From contig NW_027013544.1 in assembly GCF_036934945.1 (NCBI RefSeq), positions 117,501 to 181,500 of the forward strand: a DNA stretch of 64,000 bases, given 5' to 3'. The position numbers were made by a program, and so were the translations under genes. Under the pieces are notes generated by a model, which saw only the letters and a program-made list of their open reading frames with translations, was not told where the DNA came from and searched no databases. Positions within the stretch are counted from its first letter, which is position 1. The number at the start of each line of letters is the position of its first letter. This document shows, piece after piece, positions 46,818-59,200 of the stretch. The DNA is from Oncorhynchus masou masou. Its lineage: Eukaryota; Chordata; Actinopteri; Salmoniformes; Salmonidae.

Positions 46818-47141
46818 TGTGGAGTAGATGTCCTGGATGGTGCTGCGGGCCTTCCACAGACACCGTGTGGAGTAGATGTCCTGGATGGTGCTGCCTTCCA
46901 CAGACACCGTGTGGAGTAGATGTCCTGGATGGTGCTGCGGGCCTTCCACAGACACCGTGTGGAGTAGATGTCCTGGATGGTGCTGCGGGCCTTCCACAGA
47001 CACCGTGTGGAGTAGATGTCCTGGATGGTGCTACGGGCCTTCCACAGACACTGTGTGGAGTAGATGTCCTGGATGGTGCTGCGGGCCTTCCACAGACACC
47101 GTGTGGAGTAGATGTCCTGGATGGTGCTGCCTTCCACAGAC

Positions 47142-47801
47142 ACATTTACATTACATTACATTTAAGTCATTTGGCAGACGCTCTTATCCAGAGCGACTTA
47201 CAAATTGGTGAATTCACCTTATGACATCCAGTGGAACAGCCACTTTACAATAGTGCATCTAAATCATTTAAGGGGGGATGGGGGGTGAGAAGGATTACTT
47301 TATCCTATCCTAGGTATTCCTTAAAGAGGTGGGGTTTCAGGTGTCTCCGGAAGGTGGTGATTGACTCCGCTGTCCTGGCATCGTGAGGGAGTTTGTTCCA
47401 CCATTGGGGGGCCAGAGCAGCGAACAGTTTTGACTGGGCTGAGCGGGAACTGTACTTCCTCAGTGGTAGGGAGGCGAGCAGGCCAGAGGTGGATGAACGC
47501 AGTGCCCTTGTTTGGGTGTAGGGCCTGATCAGAGCCTGGAGGTACTGCGGTGCCGTTCCCCTCACAGCTCCGTAGGCAAGCACCATGGTCTTGTAGCGGA
47601 TGCGAGCTTCAACTGGAAGCCAGTGGAGAGAGCGGAGGAGCGGGGTGACGTGAGAGAACTTGGGAAGGTTGAACACCAGACGGGCTGCGGCGTTCTGGAT
47701 GAGTTGTAGGGGTTTAATGGCACAGGCAGGGAGCCCAGCCAACAGCGAGTTGCAGTAATCCAGACGAGAGATGACAAGTGCCTGGATTAGGACCTGCGCC
47801 G
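47142..47801 (-). mobile_element. 5'-truncated L2-type LINE, antisense, inside array B
   Basis: Reverse complement of about 55595-56228 of the larger LINE: it starts with the ACATTTACATTACATTAC tail, then GTCATTTGGCAGACGCTC, and ends at GGACCTGCGC. A 5' truncation of about 660 bp is typical of target-primed reverse transcription. No clear target duplication can be told apart from the repeated flank. Confidence 0.92.
47305..47742 (-). pseudogene. C-terminal part of LINE reverse transcriptase protein
   Basis: An open stretch of 145 codons within the truncated LINE contains GLPACAIKPLQLIQNAAARL, LHWLPVEARIRYKTMVLAYG and WNKLPHDARTAES, the C-terminal domain after the reverse transcriptase in L2/CR1-type ORF2. 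It lacks the endonuclease and polymerase parts and has no promoter. It is better preserved than the same region of the larger copy. Confidence 0.88.
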
Positions 47802-50417
47802 CCGTGTGGAGTAGATGTCCTGGATGGTGCTACGGGCCTTCCACAGACACCGTGTGGAGTAGATGTCCTGGATGGTGCTACGGGCCTTCCACAGACACCG
47901 TGTGGAGTAGATGTCCTGGATGGTGCTGCCTTCCACAGACACCGTGTGGAGTAGATGTCCTGGATGGTGCTACGGGCCTTCCACAGACACCGTGTGGAGT
48001 AGATGTCATGGATGGTGCTGCAGGCCTTCCACAGACACAGTGTGGAGTAGATGTCCTGGATGGTGCTACGGGCCTTCCACAGACACAGTGTGGAGTAGAT
48101 GTCCTGGATGGTGCTACGGGCCTTCCACAGACACCGTGTGGAGTAGATGTCCTGGATGGTGCTGCGGGCCTTCCACAGACACAGTGTGGAGTAGATGTCC
48201 TGGATGGTGCTACGGGCCTTCCACAGACACCGTGTGGAGTAGATGTCCTGGATGGTGCTACGGGCCTTCCACAGACACCGTGTGGAGTAGATGTCCTGGA
48301 TGGTGCTACGGGCCTTCCACAGACACCGTGTGGAGTAGATGTCCTGGATGGTGCTGCGGGCCTTCCACAGACACCCTGTGGAGTAGATGTCCTGGATGGT
48401 GCTGCAGGCCTCCCACAGACACCGTGTGGAGTAGATGTCCTGGATGGTGCTGCGGGCCTTCCACAGACACTGTGTGGAGTAGATGTCCTGGATGGTGCTA
48501 CGGGCCTCCCACAGACACCGTGTGGAGTAGATGTCCTGGATGGTGCTGCCTTCCACAGACACCGTGTGGAGTAGATGTCCTGGATGGTGCTGCCTTCCAC
48601 AGACACCGTGTGGAGTAGATGTCCTGGATGGTGCTGCGGGCCTTCCACAGACACCGTGTGGAGTAGATGTCCTGGATGGTGCTACGGGCCTTCCACAGAC
48701 ACAGTGTGGAGTAGATGTCCTGGATGGTGCTACGGGCCTTCCACAGACACCGTGTGGAGTAGATGTCCTGGATGGTGCTACGGGCCTTCCACAGACACCC
48801 TGTGGAGTAGATGTCCTGGATGGTGCTGCAGGCCTCCCACAGACACCGTGTGGAGTAGATGTCCTGGATGGTGCTACGGGCCTTCCACAGACACCGTGTG
48901 GAGTAGATGTCCTGGATGGTGCTACGGGCCTTCCACAGACACCGTGTGGAGTAGATGTCCTGGATGGTGCTACGGGCCTTCCACAGACACCGTGTGGAGT
49001 AGATGTCCTGGATGGTGCTGCCTTCCACGGACACCGTGTGGAGTAGATGTCCTGGATGGTGCTGCAGGCCTTCCACAGACACCGTGTGGAGTAGATGTCC
49101 TGGATGGTGCTGGATGATGTCCTGGATGGTGCTACGGGCCTTCCACAGACACCGTGTGGAGTAGATGTCCTGGATGGTGCTACGGGCCTTCCACGGACAC
49201 CGTGTGGAGTAGATGTCCTGGATGGTGCTGCAGGCCTTCCACAGACACCGTGTGGAGTAGATGTCCTGGATGGTGCTGCGGGCCTTCCACAGACACCGTG
49301 TGGAGTAGATGTCCTGGATGGTGCTACGGGCCTTCCACAGACACCGTGGAGTAGATGTCCTGGATGGTGCTACGGGCCTTCCACAGACACCGTGTGGAGT
49401 AGATGTCCTGGATGGTGCTACGGGCCTTCCACAGACACCGTGTGGAGTAGATGTCCTGGATGGTGCTACGGGCCTTCCACAGACACCGTGTGGAGTAGAT
49501 GTCCTGGATGGTGCTACGGGCCTTCCACAGACACCGTGTGGAGTAGATGTCCTGGATGGTGCTACGGGCCTTCCACAGACACTGTGTGGAGTAGATGTCC
49601 TGGATGGTCCACAGACACTGTGGAGTAGACTGGATGGGGCCTTCCACAGACACCGTGTGGAGTAGATGTCCTGGATGGTGCTACGGGCCTTCCACAGACA
49701 CTGTGTGGAGTAGATGTCCTGGATGGTGCTACGGGCCTTCCACAGACACCGTGTGGAGTAGATGTCCTGCCTTCCACAGACACCGTGTGGAGTAGATGGC
49801 CTTCCACAGACACCGTGTGGAGTAGATGTCCTGGATGGTGGCCTTCCACAGACACTGTGTGGAGTAGATGTCCTGGATGGTGCTGCCTTCCACAGACACC
49901 GTGTGGAGTAGATGTCCTGGATGGTGCTACGGGCCTCCCACAGACACTGTGTGGAGTAGATGTCCTGGATGGTGCTCCACAGACACTGTGTGGAGTAGAT
50001 GCTGGATGGTGCCTTCCACAGACACCGTGTGGAGTAGATGTCCTGGATGGTGCTACGGGCCTTCCACAGACACCGTGTGGAGTAGATGTCCTGGATGGTG
50101 CTACGGGCCTTCCACAGACATGTCCGTGTGGACAGTAGATGTCCTGGATGGTGCTACGGGCCTTCCACAGACACCGTGTGGAGTAGATGTCCTGGATGGT
50201 GCTACGGGCCTCCCACAGACACCGTGTGGAGTAGATGTCCTGGATGGTGCTACGTGGAGTAGGGGACCTGTGTGGAGTAGATGTCCTGGACAGACACCGT
50301 GTGGAGTAGATGTCCTGGATGGTGCTACGGGCCTTCCACAGACACCGTGTGGAGTAGATGTCCTGGATGGTGCTACGGGCCTTCCACAGACACCGTGTGG
50401 AGTAGATGTCCTGGATG

Positions 50418-50917
50418 NNNNNNNNNNNNNNNNNNNNNNNNNNNNNNNNNNNNNNNNNNNNNNNNNNNNNNNNNNNNNNNNNNNNNNNNNNNNNNNNNNN
50501 NNNNNNNNNNNNNNNNNNNNNNNNNNNNNNNNNNNNNNNNNNNNNNNNNNNNNNNNNNNNNNNNNNNNNNNNNNNNNNNNNNNNNNNNNNNNNNNNNNNN
50601 NNNNNNNNNNNNNNNNNNNNNNNNNNNNNNNNNNNNNNNNNNNNNNNNNNNNNNNNNNNNNNNNNNNNNNNNNNNNNNNNNNNNNNNNNNNNNNNNNNNN
50701 NNNNNNNNNNNNNNNNNNNNNNNNNNNNNNNNNNNNNNNNNNNNNNNNNNNNNNNNNNNNNNNNNNNNNNNNNNNNNNNNNNNNNNNNNNNNNNNNNNNN
50801 NNNNNNNNNNNNNNNNNNNNNNNNNNNNNNNNNNNNNNNNNNNNNNNNNNNNNNNNNNNNNNNNNNNNNNNNNNNNNNNNNNNNNNNNNNNNNNNNNNNN
50901 NNNNNNNNNNNNNNNNN
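50418..50917. other. Assembly gap of exactly 500 N
   Basis: A run of 500 unknown bases, a length commonly used as a placeholder. It falls at the turning point of an inverted duplication (array B on the left; the LINE-like segment in inverse orientation on the right). True content and size are unknown. Confidence 1.
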
Positions 50918-51403
50918 CAGTATCATCAAGGACCCCAGCCACGAGTTTCTTTCTATAAGCCATCAAGACTGCTGAACACGGAGCACCTGCACTGACTGTC
51001 CACACCTTAGCACATATGCACTCACTCACACACACACATCACAACTGCTGCTATCAGACTCTTATAATTATTACTAAGTACTGAATCATTTAAACACTTG
51101 CCCCAATCCCCTTCCCCCAAAACATCTGTAAATATTGTAATATACATTATGCCTTCCTGTATTATACTTAAGCAAAAATGTACTTATCTTTTATTTCTTA
51201 TTGATGCATTGTTGAAGGAATCTGCAAGTAAGTATTTTGTTAGGTGGTGAATACCATGTCTACGTAAAACTAATAAAACTTTAAAGTAATGACCAAGAGC
51301 ACAGTCTCTCAGTTGCATAGGGCAAAGGTTAACTCGCTGACTAATGAATAATGAGAATATAAAGCGCAGGTATTACGAAACCAATAACTAGCCTACTGGG
51401 TTT
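50918..51403 (+). mobile_element. LINE-like 3' segment, right arm (inverted copy)
   Basis: Reverse complement of 45116-45609 with few differences (for example ATCAAGACTG against CAGTCTGAT, and CCCCAATCCCC against GGGGGAATGGGGG). Starts at CAGTATCATCAAGGACC directly after the gap and ends with CCTACTGGGTTTGCTG, where array A begins. Confidence 0.6.
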
Positions 51404-51848
51404 GCTGTACTCATTATGTCTGTGGGTCCTAGCTACATGGTCTGTAACCTGACTCATTGTGTCTAGGGGTCCGAGCTACATGGTCTGTAAACTGACTCAT
51501 TATGTCTAGGGGTCCTAGCTACATGGTCTGTAACCTGACTCATTCTGTCTAGGGGTCCTAGCTACATGGTCTGTAACCTGACTCATTATGTCTAGGGGTC
51601 CTAGCTACATGGTCTGTAACCTGACTCAATATGTCTAGGGGTCCTAGCTACATGGTCTGTAACCTGACTCATTATGTCTAGGGGTCTTAGCTACATGGTC
51701 TGTAACATGACTCATTATGTCTAGGGGTCCTAGCTACATGGTCTGTAACCTGACTCATTATGTCTAGGGGTCCTAGCTACATGGTCTGTAAGCTGACTCA
51801 TTATGTCTAGGGGTCCTAGCTACATGGTCTGTAAGCTGACTCATTATG
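51404..51848 (-). repeat. Satellite array A, inverted, segment before the LINE
   Basis: About 10 units of the 43-bp satellite in the opposite orientation to 43785-45115 (plus strand reads GGGTCCTAGCTACATGG, then TCTGTAACCTGACTCATT). Its first unit (TCTGTGGGTCC) mirrors the terminal variant unit of the left block (GACCCACAGACA), confirming a shared boundary. Confidence 0.95.
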
Positions 51849-52419
51849 GGGTGGTTCCGGTTGGAGCGAGCGGTCGCATCTACACTTCGGTCCGCAGGTA
51901 GTATAACTTTTCATTACATTTCATTACATTTCGTTATAGTACAACGGTTTGATTTGTCTAATCTTAGCAATTTCTTCGTAGCCAGCTACATAGCCGTCTT
52001 TGTATCAACGACAATTGCATAATTATCGTATTTCGTCGTCCTAACGTATCTGCCCAGCAGCTAGCTAAGCAGCTAGCTAACATCCACTGTCCACTAGCAC
52101 TGTAGTAACTATTACACTCAACTGAACGACTCGATTAGCGTAGTGTCAGCTAGCTACATAGTTGTCTTCGTATCCAAGATAATTGTGCAGTTTAGAGTGT
52201 GTAGACTTAGAGTGATTATCTTAATTTACCGAGGTTAGCTAGCCAGCTATTTGTCGTCCTTAACGTAGGTAATGCTGCTAGCTAGCTAGCCAACAGCTAG
52301 CTAACCTCTACCGAATTGAACTCTAACTACCCGGTCAACATTCCGCGTCGCTCCACAGGTAGTATCACATTTTCATTTCATTTTCATTTCACTTCATTAC
52401 AGTACAACGGTTTGATTTG

Positions 52420-52930
52420 TTTGATCGTAGCTAGCCAGCTACATAGCCGTCTTTGTATCTAAGACAATTGTGTAGTCTAGAGCGATTTTCTAGGTTAGCT
52501 AGCCAGCTATTGTCGTTCTTCTAACATAGCTAGCCAGCTAGCCCCCGAATAGCAGCACTGTAGTAACTATTACAGTACAACGGTTTGTTTTGTTTGATCG
52601 TAGCTAGCTAGCTACATAGCCGTCTTTGTATCTAAGACAATTGTGTAGCCTAGAGCGATTTTCTAGGTTAGCTGGCCAGCTATTGTCGTTCTTCTAACGT
52701 AGCTAGCCAGCTAGCCCCCGAATAGCAGCACTGTAGTAACTATTACAGTACAACGGTTTGTTTTTGTTTGATCGTAGCTAGCTAGCTACATAGCCGTCTT
52801 TGTATCTAAGACAATTGTGTAGCCTAGAGCGATTTTCTAGGTTAGCCAGCCAGCTATTGTCGTTCTTTTAAAGTAACGGAACGCAATCAACCTTGCTAGC
52901 TAGCCAGCTAGCCCCGAATAGCAGCACTGT
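52420..52930 (+). repeat. LINE 5' UTR tandem modules, about 173 bp each
   Basis: ACATAGCCGTCTTTGTATC recurs at about 52441, 52615 and 52788 within near-identical modules containing GCTAGCTAGC runs, GATTTTCTAGGTTAGC and AATAGCAGCACTGTAG. Two more diverged modules lie upstream (about 51987, 52156). Tandem 5' monomers act as promoter repeats in some other LINEs; that role here is inferred. Confidence 0.8.
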
Positions 52931-53164
52931 AGAAACTATTACACTCGACGGAACGACTTGATTAGTGTAGTGTCAACATCGCAGCCACTACCAGCTAGCC
53001 TACTCCAGCAGTACTGTATCATTTCAATCATTTTAGTCAATAAGATTCTTGCTGCGTAAGCTTAACTTTCTGAACATTCGAGACGTGTAGTCCACTTGTC
53101 ATTCCAATCTCCTTTGCATTAGCGTAGCCTCTTCTGTACCCTGTTAACTATGTGTCTATCTATC

Positions 53165-56080
53165 CCTGTTCTCTCCTCTCTGCACAGACCATACAAACGC
53201 TCCACACCGCGTGGCCGCGGCCACCTAATCTGGTGGTCCCAGCGCGCACGACCACGTGGAGTTCCTGGTCTCCGGTAGCCTCTGGAACTGCCGATCTGCG
53301 GCCAACAAGGCAGAGTTCATCTCAGCCTATGCCTCCCTCCAGTCCCTCGACTTCCTGGCACTGACGGAAACATGGATCACCACAGATAACACTGCTACTC
53401 CTACTGCTCTCTCTTCGTCCGCCCACGTGTTCTCGCACACCCCGAGAGCTTCTGGTCAGCGGGGTGGTGGCACCGGGATCCTCATCTCTCCTAAGTGGTC
53501 ATTCTCTCTCTCTCCCCTTACCCATCTATCTATCGCCTCCTTTGAATTCCATGCTGTCACAGTTACCAGCCCTTTCAAGCTTAACATTCTTATCATTTAT
53601 CGCCCTCCAGGTTCCCTCGGAGAGTTCATCAATGAGCTTGATGCCTTGATAAGCTCCTTTCCTGAGGACGGCTCACCTCTCACAGTCCTGGGCGACTTTA
53701 ACCTCCCCACGTCTACCTTTGACTCATTCCTCTCTGCCTCCTTCTTTCCACTCCTCTCCTCTTTGACCTCACCCTCTCACCTTCCCCCCTACTCACAAGG
53801 CAGGCAATACGCTCGACCTCATCTTTACTAGATGCTGTTCTTCCACTAACCTCACTGCAACTCCCCTCCAAGTCTCCGACCACTACCTTGTATCCTTTTC
53901 CCTCTCGCTCTCATCCAACACTTCCCACACTGCCCCTACTCGGATGGTATCGCGCCGTCCCAACCTTCGCTCTCTCTCCCCCCTACTCTTTCCTCTTCCA
54001 TCCTATCATCTCTTCCCTCTGCTCATACCTTCTCCAACCTTTCTCCTGACTCTGCCTCCTCAACCCTCCTCTCTTCCCTTTCTGCATCCTTTGACTCTCT
54101 ATGTCCCCTATCCTCCAGGCCGGCTCGGTCCTCCCCTCCCGCTCCGTGGCTCGATGACTCATTGCGAGCTCACAGAACAGAGCTCCGGGCAGCCGAGCGG
54201 AAATGGAGGAAAACTCGCCTCCCTGCGGACCTGGCATCCTTTCACTCCCTCCTCTCTACATTTTCCTCCTCTGTCTCTGCTGCGAAAGCCACTTTCTACC
54301 ACTCTAAATTCCAAGCATCTGCCTCTAACCCTAGGAAGCTCTTTGCCACCTTCTCCTCCCTCCTGAATCCTCCTCCCCCTCCCCCCTCCTCCCTCTCTGC
54401 AGATGACTTCGTCAACCATTTTGAAAAGAAGGTCGACGACATCCGATCCTCGTTTGCTAAGTCAAACGACACCGCTAGTTCTGCTCACACTGCCCTACCC
54501 TGTGCTCTGACCTCTTTCTCCCCTCTCTCTCCAGATGAAATCTCGCTTCTTGTGACGGCCGGCCGCCCAACAACCTGCCCGCTCGACCCTATCCCCTCCT
54601 CTCTCCTCCAGACCATTTCCGGGGACCTTCTCCCTTACCTCACCTCGCTCATCAACTCATCCCTGACCGCTGGCTACGTCCCTTCCGTCTTCAAGAGAGC
54701 GGAGTTGCACCCCTTCTGAAAAAACCTACACTCGATCCCTCCGATGTCAGCAACTACAGACCAGTATCCCTTCTTTCTTTTCTCTCCAAAACTCTTGAAC
54801 GTGCCGTCCTTGGCCAGCTCTCCCGCTATCTCTCTCAGAATGACCTTCTTGATCCAAATCAGTCAGGTTTCAAGACTAGTCATTCAACTGAGACTGCTCT
54901 TCTCTGCATCACGGAGGCGCTCCGCACTGCTAAAGCTAACTCTCTCTCCTCTGCTCTCATCCTTCTAGACCTATCGGCTGCCTTCGATACTGTGAACCAT
55001 CAGATCCTCCTCTCCATCCTCTCCGAGTTGGGCATCTCCGGCGCGGCCCACGCTTGGATTGCGTCCTACCTGACAGGTCGCTCCTACCAGGTGGCGTGGC
55101 GAGAATCTGTCTCCTATGCCACGCGCTCTCACCACTGGTGTCCCCCAGGGCTCTGTTCTAGGCCCTCTCCTATTCTCGCTATACACCAAGTCACTTGGCT
55201 CTGTCATAACCTCACATGGTCTCTCCTATCATTGCTATGCAGACGACACACAATTAATCTTCTCCTTTCCCCCTTCTGATGACCAGGTGGCGAATCGCAT
55301 CTCTGCATGTCTGGCAGACATATCAGTGTGGATGACGGATCACCACCTCAAGCTGAACCTCGGCAAGACGGAGCTGCTCTTCCTCCCGGGAAGGACTGCC
55401 CGTTCCATGATCTCGCCATCACGGTTGACAACTCCATTGTGTCCTCCTCCCAGAGCGCTAAGAACCTTGGCGTGATCCTGGACAACACCCTGTCGTTCTC
55501 AACCAACATCATGGCGGTGGCCCGTTCCTGTAGGTTCATGCTCTACAACATCCGCATGAGTACGACCCTGCCTCACACAGGAAGCGCGCAGGTCCTAATC
55601 CAGGCACTTGTCATCTCCCGTCTGGATTACTGCAACTCGCTGTTGGCTGGGCTCCCTGCCTGTGCCATTAAACCCCTACAACTCATCCAGAACGCCGCAG
55701 CCCGTCTGGTGTTCAACCTTCCCAAGTTCTCTCCGTCACCCCGCTCCTCCGCTCTCTCCACTGGCTTCCAGTTGAAGCTCGCATCCGCTACAAGACCATG
55801 GTGCTTGCCTACGGGCTGTGAGGGGCTACGGCACCGCAGTACCTCCAGGCTCTGATCAGGCCCTACACCCAAGCAAGGGCACTGCGTTCATCCACCTCTG
55901 GCCTGCTCGCCTCCCTACCATTGAGGAAGTACAGTTCCCGCTCAGCCCAGTCAAAACTGTTCGCTGCTCTGGCCCCCCAATGGTGGAACAAACTCCCTCA
56001 CGACGCCAGGACAGCGGAGTCAATCACCACCTTCCGGAGACACCTGAAACCCCACCTCTTCAAGGAATACCTAGGATAGG
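53165..56080 (+). pseudogene. LINE ORF2 pseudogene (endonuclease + reverse transcriptase)
   Basis: Order along the element: AP-endonuclease domain (53256-53831) with ALTETWI, RGGGTGILIS, IIYRPPGS and LGDFNLP; a linker with RAHRTELRAAERKWRKTR (54162-54480); reverse transcriptase from NYRPVSLL (about 54750) through LDLSAAFDTVNH (about 54965), GVPQGSVLGP (about 55134) and the catalytic YADD (about 55236-55247); then a C-terminal domain with SRLDYCNSLLAGLP. It nicks DNA and copies LINE RNA in place. Frameshifts near 53780, 54715, 55115, 55400 and 55725, and a stop near 55820, inactivate it. Confidence 0.9.
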
Positions 56081-56228
56081 ATAAGTAATCCTTCTCACCA
56101 CCCCCCCTTAATGATTTAGATGCACTATTGTAAAGTGGCTGTTCCACTGGATGCCAGAAGGTGAATTCACCAATTTGTAAGTCGCTCTGGATAAGAGCGT
56201 CTGCTAAATGACTTAAATGTAAAATGTA

Positions 56229-59200
56229 ATTATGTCTAGGGGTCCTAGCTACATGGTCTGTAAACTGACTCATTGTGTCTAGGGGTCCTAGCTACATGGT
56301 CTGTAACCTGACTCAATATGTCTAGGGGTCCTAGCTACATGGTCTGTAACCTGACTCATTATGTCTAGGGGTCCTAGCTACATGGTCTGTAACCTGACTC
56401 AATATGTCTAGGGGTCCTAGCTACATGGTCTGTAACCTGACTCATTATGTCTAGGGGTCCTAGCTACATGGTCTGTAACATGACTCATTATGTCTAGGGG
56501 TCCTAGCTACATGGTCTGTAACCTGACTCATTATGTCTAGGGGTCCTAGCTACATGGTCTGTAAGCTGACTCATTATGTCTAGGGGTCCTAGCTACATGG
56601 TCTGTAACCTGACTCAATATGTCTAGGGGTCCTAGCTACATGGTCTGTAACATGACTCATTATGTCTAGGGGTCCTAGCTACATGGTCTGTAACCTGACT
56701 CATTATGTCTAGGGGTCCTAGCTACATGGTCTGTAACATGACTCATTATGTCTAGGGGTCCTAGCTACATGGTCTGTAACCTGAGTCATTATGTCTAGGG
56801 GTCCTAGTTACATGGTCTGTAAACTGACTCATTATGTCTAGGGGCCCTAGCTACATGGTCTGTAACCTGACTCATTATGTCTAGGGGTCCTAGCTACATG
56901 GTCTGTAACCTGACTCATTATGTCTAGGGGTCCTAGCTACATGGTCTGTAACCTGAGTCATTATGTCTAGGGGTCCTAGCTACATGGTCTGTAAACTGAC
57001 TCATTATGTCTAGGGGCCCTAGCTACATGGTCTGTAAGCTGACTCATTATGTCTAGGGGTCCTAGCTACATGGTCTGTAACCTGACTCATTATGTCTAGG
57101 GTCCTAGCTACATGGTCTGTAACCTGACTCATTATGTTTAGGGGTCCTAGCTACATGGTCTGTAACCTGACTCATTATGTCTAGGGGTCCTAGCTACATG
57201 GTCTGTAACCTGAGTCATTATGTCTGGGGGTCTTAGCTACATGGTCTGTAACCTGACTCATTATGTCTAGGGGTCCTAGCTACATGGTCTGTAACCTGAC
57301 TCATTATGTCTAGGGGCCCTAGCTACATGGTCTGTAACCTGAGTCATTATGTCTAGGGGTCCTAGCTACATGGTCTGTATGCTGACTCATTATGTCTAGG
57401 GGTCCTAGCTACATGGTCTGTAACCTGACTCATTATGTCTAGGGGTCCTAGCTACATGGTCTGTATGCTGACTCATTATGTCTAGGGGTCCTAGCTACAT
57501 GGTCTGTAACCTGACTCATTATGTCTAGGGGTCCTAGCTACATGGTCTGTAAGCTGACTCATTATGTCTAGGGGTCCTAGCTACATGGTCTGTAACCTGA
57601 CTCATTATGTCTAGGGGTTCTAGCTACATGGTCTGTAAGCTGACTCATTATGTCTAGGGGTCCTAGCTACATGGTCTGTAAACTGACTCATTATGTCTAG
57701 GGGTCCTAGCTACATGGTCTGTAACCTGACTCATTATGTCTAGGGGTCCTAGCTACATGGTCTGTAAGCTGACTCATTATGTCTAGGGTCCTAGCTACAT
57801 GGTCTGTAAACTGACTCATTATGTCTAGGGGTCCTAGCTACATGGTCTGTAACCTGACTCAATATGTCTAGGGTCCTAGCTACATGGTCTGTAACATGAC
57901 TCATTATGTCTAGGGTCCTAGCTACATGGTCTGTAACCTGACTCATTATGTCTAGGGGTCCTAGCTACATGGTCTGTAACCTGACTCATTATGTCTAGGG
58001 GTCCTAGCTACATGGTCTGTAACATGACTCATTATGTCTAGGGGTCCTAGCTACATGGTCTGTAACCTGACTCATTATGTCTAGGGGTCCTAGCTACATG
58101 GTCTGTAACATGACTCATTATGTCTAGGGGTCCTAGCTACATGGTCTGTAACCTGACTCATTATGTCTAGGGGTCCTAGCTACATGGTCTGTAACCTGAC
58201 TCATTATGTCTAGGGGTCCTAGCTACATGGTCTTTAAACTGACTCATTATGTCTAGGGGCCCTAGCTACATGGTCTGTAAGCTGACTCATTATGTCTAGG
58301 GGTCCTAGCTACATGGTCTGTAACCTGACTCATTATGTCTAGGGTCCTAGCTACATGGTCTGTAACCTGACTCATTATGTCTAGGGGTCCTAGCTACATG
58401 GTCTGTAACCTGACTCATTATGTCTAGGGGTCCCTGCTACATGGTCTGTAACCTGAGTCATTATGTCTGGGGGTCCTAGCTACATGGTCTGTAACCTGAC
58501 TCATTATGTCTAGGGGTCCTAGCTACATGGTCTGTAACCTGACTCATTATGTCTAGGGGGTCCTAGCTACATGGTCTGTAACCTGAGTCATTATGTCTAG
58601 GGTCCTAGCTACATGGTCTGTATGCTGACTCATTATGTCTAGGTGTCCTAGCTACATGGTCTGTAACCTGACTCATTATGTCTAGGGTCCTAGCTACATG
58701 GTCTGTAACCTGAGTCATTATGTCTATGGGTCCTGAGCTACATGGTCTGTATGCTGACTCATTATGTCTAGGGTCCTAGTCATTCTGGACTCATTATGTC
58801 TAGGGTCTACATGGTCTGTAACCTGACTCATTATGTCTAGGGTCCTAGCTACATGGTCTGTAACCTGACTCATTATGTCTAGGGGGTCCTAGCTACATGG
58901 TCTGTAACCTGACTCATTATGTCTAGGGGTCCTAGCTACATGGTCTGTAACCTGACTCATTATGTCTAGGGTCCTAGCTACATGGTCTGTAACCTGACTC
59001 ATTATGTCTAGGGGTCCTAGCTACATGGTCTGTAACCTGACTCATTATGTCTAGGGTCCTAGCTACATGGTCTGTAAACTGACTCATTATGTCTAGGGTC
59101 CTAGCTACATGGTCTGTAACCTGACTCAATATGTCTAGGGGTCCTAGCTACATGGTCTGTAACATGACTCATTATGTCTAGGGTCCTAGCTACATGGTCT

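Larger units (their letters stand above)
45610..50417. repeat. Satellite array B, 48/42-bp units, about 88 copies
   Basis: Units contain GGAGTAGATGTCCTGG, ATGGTGCTACGGGCC and TTCCACAGACACCGTGT; a shorter class lacks ACGGGC (42 bp). Both lengths are multiples of 3, which keeps several frames open on both strands (minus: STIQDIYSTRCLWKAR per unit). Changes are mostly nonsynonymous in that frame (Arg/Gln/Leu, Arg/Cys), so there is no sign of protein selection. Two LINE pieces interrupt it (46785-46817, 47142-47801). Near the gap (49590-50290) the units become irregular and truncated. Confidence 0.95.
51849..56228 (+). mobile_element. L2-type LINE, near full length, inserted in array A
   Basis: A 4.38-kb non-LTR retrotransposon flanked by ATTATG at 51843-51848 and 56229-56234 (target duplication, short because the flank is itself repetitive). 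It starts GGGTGGTTCCGGTTGG, has a GCTAGC-rich 5' region of about 1.3 kb with tandem modules, then an endonuclease-reverse transcriptase ORF, and ends with AATTTGTAAGTCGCTCTGG, AAGAGCGTCTGCTAAATG and a short (AAATGTA)n tail, not poly(A). That tail type and protein similarity place it with L2/CR1-type LINEs. The ORF is broken. Confidence 0.92.

Noticed and set aside
45444..50000. Long frames with CLWKARSTIQDIYS or VDVLDGATGLPQTP repeats on both strands
   Set aside because: Generated by 48- and 42-bp satellite units, which are multiples of three; variants are mostly nonsynonymous and the frames overlap on opposite strands.
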